NCBI RefSeq assembly: GCF_036898095.1
Contig: NC_090735.1
Coordinates: forward strand, 1,496,163 to 1,560,162
Direction: 5' to 3'
DNA from: Palaemon carinicauda
Lineage: Eukaryota; Arthropoda; Malacostraca; Decapoda; Palaemonidae
Length of the DNA: 64,000 bases
Positions 59,773 through 64,000 of the stretch are shown here, piece by piece. Below the pieces are notes generated by a model. The model had not been told where the DNA came from. It saw only the letters and a program-made list of their open reading frames with translations, and made no database searches. The position numbers were made by a program, and so were the translations under genes. The stretch's first letter is position 1; every line of letters begins with the position of its first letter.

Positions 59773-59904
59773 AAAGCCCCTAGCTCTTGAGAGTCTTTCG
59801 AAAGTCTGAAGGCAGTCAGACGAAGAGCGTGGAGGTTTGGATGTACCTTCTTTACGTGAGGTGGACGTAGAAGGTCCACTCCTAGAGGAAGAGTCCTGGG
59901 AATG

Positions 59905-60654
59905 TCAACCAGCCATTGCAGTACCTCTATGAACCATTCTCTCGCGGGCTAGAGCGGAGCCAACCAACGTCAGCCGTGTCCCTTTGCGAGAGGGGAACTT
60001 CTGAAGTACCTTGTTGACAATCTTGAACGGCGGGAATGCATACAGGTCGAGATGGGACCAATCCAGCAGAAAAGCATCCACGTGAACTGCTGCTGGGTCT
60101 GGAATCGGAGAACAATACAACGGGAGCCTCTAGGTTATCGAGGTAGCGAACAGATCTATGGTTGGCTGACCCCACAGGGCCCAAAGTCTGCTGCAAACAT
60201 ACTTGTGAAGGGTCCACTCTGTGGGGATGACCTGACCCTTCCGGCTAAGGCGATCTGGCATGACATTCATATCGCCCTGAATGAACCTCGTTACCAGCGT
60301 GAGCTTTCGATCTTTTAACCAGATGAGGAGGTCCCTTGCGATCTAGAACAACTTCCACGAATGAGTCCCTCCCTGCTTGGAGATGTAAGCCAAGGCTGTG
60401 GTGTTGTCAGAGTCCACCTCCACCACCTTGTTAAGCTGGAGGGACTTGAAGTTTATCAAGGTCAGATGAACCGCCAACAGCTCCTTGCAATAGATGTGAA
60501 GTGTCCTTAGCTCCTGATTCCATGTTCCCGAGCATTCCTGTCTGTTCAAAGTCGCACCCCAGCCCGTGTCTGATGCGTCAGAGAAGAGACGGCGGTCGGG
60601 TTTCTGAACAGCCAAAGGTAGACTTCCTTGAGAAGAAAGCTGTTCTTTCACCAC
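59905..60654 (-). pseudogene. D5 RNase H and linker
   Basis: The ORF at 60343-60654 carries all three RNase H acidic sites: LFSDASDTGWGATL (Asp26), CKELLAVHL (Glu58) and VDSDNTTALAYISKQGG (Asp83). It then meets a stop. The downstream linker is in another frame: YCSPIPDPAAVHVDAFLLDW, YAFPPFKIVNKVLQKF, TLVGSALARERMVH, matching D3 CSPVPDPAAAFEDAF and YAFPPFGML. The catalytic core is intact, but the ORF is broken. Confidence 0.8.
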
Positions 60655-60859
60655 GTGAGAGTAGACCTCCTCTCTTCGGAAACAGGAACTGAGATCGTCT
60701 CTAGCGTCATGTCCTTTATCCAGTGAGCCGCTAGATGATACTGAAGGGGGGGAGGTGGGGTCTCCCTAACTCGATGAACAATGCCAGCGATGAAAGTGTC
60801 CCTGTTAGACTCATCCACTACCTGACTGAGCATCGGTTCCTTCTCAGCATGCTCTGGAT

Positions 60860-61305
60860 GCAATCTAGGGCTTAGTATATCTTTGGGGCCGACGGAAAAG
60901 CCCGAAAAGCTCGACTCTGAAGATCCATACCCAGGTAGACAATGGTCTGGGATGGGACGAGCTGGGACTCCTCAAAATTGACCAGGAGGCCCAGTTCCTT
61001 GGTCAGATCCATAGTCCATCTGAGAATCTCCAGACAGCGACGACTAGTGGGAGCTCTTAAAAGCCAGTCTTCTGACGGGGCCGGACACAAGATCATGGTA
61101 CTGCTGCACAGTCTGTGAACTGTCAACCATGGGGAAGCGAGGAAGTACAGTGACAACCCGAAGCTGTCTAGACTGTCTGGGTCGTACAGACAACTCCTTA
61201 TCGGGTTGCTGAGGTTGCCGCACTGCGTCACAACAAGTCACTTCTGCTGGTTGTTGAACGTCTTCCCAGTGACACACTGACTCCGTAAACAAAAAATCCT
61301 CTAAC
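60860..61305 (-). pseudogene. D5 reverse-transcriptase remnant
   Basis: The minus frame 60872-61231 ends TSRRCLEILRWTMDLTKELG, LLVNFEESQLVPSQTIVYLG, matching the RT thumb-side blocks of D3 (INLEKSQ...IYLGMVLDT). The active site reads SEDWLLRA where YLDDWLL is expected. The fingers half is frameshifted and not confidently readable. Inactive. Confidence 0.75.
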
Positions 61306-61429
61306 AAGGACTAAGCTTGGACTGCATGTCTTGCAACACAGCTCAAGGTCTATGGGAGCAGGTGTGGTAACAGACGGGGTTAGCGACTGAAGTGGAACCA
61401 TTACCTTCCCTGGAAGCATGTTATGCTTA

Positions 61430-63390
61430 AATAAAAGTCCATAGGAGGCTACGCAGCTAAAGGCTCCTCTCCAAATGACAGAGTCCTCAAGGGAATATCA
61501 GAAGGAGGGAGCATAGCACTTTCTCATCTACAGGAACCATATCCGAGAAAAGCTAAGTTCTCTCAGTAAGGGTTTCACTGGTGCAAAAGCAGCAGACTAG
61601 AAGGCAACGTTATGAAACTGCTTGACAGTCTAGTGAGTTGGCAACAACCAAAGATGTGTGACTGAGAAGCATGCGGTAAGGTATGCAGAGCATGCTCTAT
61701 GAGCATGTTGCATGGCGTGTGGCTTATGCTGCATGGGATGAGGCTCATGCTACATGGGATGAGGCTCATGCTGCTTAAAAGAAATCTGAACCTGACACTA
61801 ATCTATCTGTCCGAGGATTTACCTGGTGAGACATCAGTCTCTTTACCAGAGAGTTTTACCAGATTTCCCCGGGCCACCACGTGACACAATTGGTAGTAAT
61901 TCATTCAAATTACCTCTAATGAGTCAATATGGATAAATATCAACACAACATCGTGTTCATATAGAAATAAATTTCTACCTCATACTTGGGATCGAACACT
62001 AGCCCCTTCTAATGAAAGGCCAGGTCGAAACCAACCATGCCACAAGAGCCCATAGGATGTCGCATAGCATGAGGCTCCTGCCTCATGGGTTGAGGAGGAT
62101 GCCGCATAGCATGAGGCTCCTGCCTCATGGTTTGAGGAGGATGCCGCATAGCAAGAGGCTCCTGTGAGGTTCCTGCCTCAAGAGTTGCGTCTGCCTCAAG
62201 GGTTGAGGGGGTAGCTGCGCAGAGAGAGGCTCATGCTGCATAGACTGAGGTTCAAGTTGAATGGGAAGAGGCTCAAGCTGAGGAGAAAGTGGCAGATGCA
62301 TGCGTTGAGTTGGCTGACTCATAGCATGAGGTTCCTGCCTCAAGAGTTGCGCTTGCCTCAAGGGTTGAGGTGGCTGCGCAGAGAGGCTCTTGACTCACGA
62401 GTTGAGGTTCTTGAGGTGCTTGCCTCGAGAGTTGAGGTTCTCGCCTCGAGGAAAGTGGAGGTGGTTGCTGCGAGAGTTGAGGTGGCTGCCTCAAGGATGG
62501 TAGAGGTTGTCGTACCTCAAGAGGTTGCTGCCTCGAGGGTGGTTGTAATGCAAGATACTCCTATCTCAAGGGTAGAGGAGGTTGTAAGGCATAAGGCTCT
62601 TGCCCCCATTGTTGAGGAGGTTGCTGCGTGGTAAGAGGCTCCTGCCTCAAGGAAAGAGGAGGTTGCTGCACAGCGCTGGTATCTGGCAACTCCCAACGCG
62701 GCAGCTCACGCATGGAGGTAGCTTGAGGAACCTCAACCTCATACGTCTGGCAGATTGTACTGCGCAGAGGAGGAGGAGCGTTCGCAGGAGGAGGTGTATT
62801 AACCTTCTCTGCCTGAAACTCCTGCATCAACACCGCAAGCTGAGACTGCATTGTCTGCAGCATAGACCACTAGAGTTTAAGAAAGACAACAACAAACGGA
62901 GCTACTGTCCGTTGAGACTGAGGGTCTAAAACAGCTGGTGCGGCAACAGACAGAGCTACTGCCTGTTGCGATACCACCTTGCCTCTCTGGGAGGTGTGCA
63001 GTTGTCGTACTGCAGCAAATCCGAACTGACCCAGTGCTAATGGCACCACCTAGGAGTTGGACTTGCGCGGAAGGGACCGACTTGCACTTAAAAGCTGCAA
63101 GATTTGGTCCATGGTTTCTGCGAGAAACCTCTTCCGCAGACGAGGAATAAATGGGCTCTCTCGTCTTTGTGTGGGTGGGGTGATCACGTCGGCTACGTGA
63201 GTTGGTTACACCCGAAACCACGGAGGGAAACGTCTGTTCGTCGATCAAGGCCTGCTGAACCCATAAGTCCTTCGACATTACTTCTCCCCTGGGCTTGGGA
63301 GCTTGTAAGAGGTCCCAGACTAGGCGAACAACTGGCACGAACAGACGAACCCTCGAACGCAACACTGTAACACTTTGCGCTTATCACTGT
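61430..63390 (-). pseudogene. D5 gag-like region with Gln/Pro/Leu repeats
   Basis: Minus frames are rich in short repeats such as LLRQEPHAMSQP, LPPQPLRQTQLLRQEP and LSPQLEPLPIQLEPQSMQ; in DNA these are loose repeats of GAGGCTCCTGCCTCAAG. The upstream piece has MQSQLAVLMQEFQAEKV, a short amphipathic helix (near 62.8 kb). By position this is gag. No classic capsid or zinc knuckle is recognised. It is disrupted by a SINE and several frame changes. Confidence 0.55.
61870..62060 (-). mobile_element. tRNA-derived SINE family 2, copy B, in D5
   Basis: In element sense (minus) it begins TCTTGTGGCATGGTTGG and has an exact B box GTTCGATCC (61989-61997). It continues GTATGAGGTAGAAATTTATT...ACACGATGTTGTGTTG to about 61870. 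The A-box position (TGGCATGGTTG) deviates at one base. It inserted after D5, since it splits the gag-like repeats. Homologous to 13790-13904. Confidence 0.7.
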
Positions 63391-63739
63391 ATCACTTTTG
63401 ATTTTCTGTTTGCACTTATTTCACTGAACTCGAAACTTTAAGTGGTTGTACCTGAAACACGCAATTCTATCCTTCATTAAAAGTTAGTAATTGCGAAAAC
63501 AGTATTACAATGTAACAGAAAAACATAATGAAAGATAAATAATTCAGTGGCTGGAAAAGAGATTAAACACTAGATCAAATAAACTACGTTTAAAATCTCT
63601 CACCGCATAAAGTCTGAGAACAAGAATAAAACTCTAGAAACGTTTACCTTCTTCCCCTAAAGAGACTAGGGAGAAGAGCAAAAACGATAACAACGTTACC
63701 CGCTTGAACGAAACGTTTATCCTCCTCTCTCTCCCTCCG

Positions 63740-63770
<31 letters not shown>

Positions 63771-64000
63771 TGACTTAGCACCTGAGAGAAGAGCCCAATT
63801 ATATATATCGTTAAAACATATTATTGTTAAAGGAAAAAAACTGTAAGGTTTCCCAAATAAAAAGTTCCTTTATTAGAATAGAACCATTTAAGCTAAGAAA
63901 GAATGAACAAAACGCTAGAATCGGTTTACTCTTACTGCAACGTGACACCGTGATAGACTCTCTCTATCGTAACGATAGAGCGCAAGTTGAACGTTCTGAA
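63391..64000. other. Right edge, 5' region of D5, no gene
   Basis: A/T-rich sequence with a short CT microsatellite (63741-63772). Presumably D5 leader or terminal-repeat sequence, but no inverted match to 58043-58345 is visible within the window. Confidence 0.4.

Larger units (their letters stand above)
58043..64000 (-). mobile_element. DIRS-like retrotransposon D5, runs off the window
   Basis: The minus-strand order, read right to left, is gag-like (63.4-61.4 kb), reverse transcriptase (61.3-60.7), RNase H (60.65-59.9) and tyrosine recombinase (59.8-58.8), ending in a foldback terminal region. It is a different subfamily from D3 by sequence. Its 5' terminal repeat is not seen and presumably lies beyond 64000. 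A SINE interrupts the gag region. Confidence 0.8.

Overview
The window looks like repeat-dominated nuclear DNA of an arthropod, most likely a decapod crustacean such as a shrimp. That call rests on very dense CT, TA, CA and TTA microsatellites, long minisatellites, degraded LINEs and tRNA-derived SINEs, several DIRS-like (tyrosine-recombinase) retrotransposons, and one spliced, clearly animal host exon. The taxon is an inference. No bacterial operon, CRISPR array, rRNA or functional tRNA gene was seen.

Region 1 (1-13 kb) holds LINE 3' tails ending in TAA/TTA microsatellites, a 159-bp hairpin MITE, a tRNA-derived SINE pair and two large tandem arrays. One array has a 34-bp unit and spans about 3.6 kb. 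The other mixes 64-bp and 93-bp units over about 4 kb and contains a 157-bp higher-order block. Region 2 (13-31 kb) is rich in microsatellites and contains more LINE tails (one with its 3'UTR expanded into a 37-bp array), a second 159-bp MITE copy, other foldback elements, a 33-bp minisatellite, a 500-base assembly gap (24226-24725) and a broken LINE reverse transcriptase (29.56-30.59 kb). It also holds a candidate two-exon gene on the + strand (19203-19479 joined to 20995-21153).

Region 3 (31-64 kb) is a cluster of five DIRS-like retrotransposons. D1 is on + (31.1-38.2 kb); D2 (41.7-46.3), D3 (47.0-53.4), D4 (53.9-57.9) and D5 (58.0 to beyond the window end) are on -. D3 is the best preserved, with gag, reverse transcriptase, RNase H and tyrosine recombinase between inverted terminal repeats. 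Four of the five have a foldback at the 3' end that resembles the internal complementary region of DIRS elements. Between D1 and D2 lie a degraded protease-bearing retroelement, a SINE and a CR1/Jockey-like LINE relic.

The only confidently identified host coding sequence is the last exon of the 20S proteasome subunit alpha type-4 gene (PSMA4), minus strand, 46569-46856. No earlier PSMA4 exon was recognised in the 17 kb upstream, which D3-D5 fill, so the last intron may have grown by repeated retrotransposon insertion. All mobile-element genes seen carry stops, frameshifts or lost catalytic residues, so none looks autonomous as assembled.
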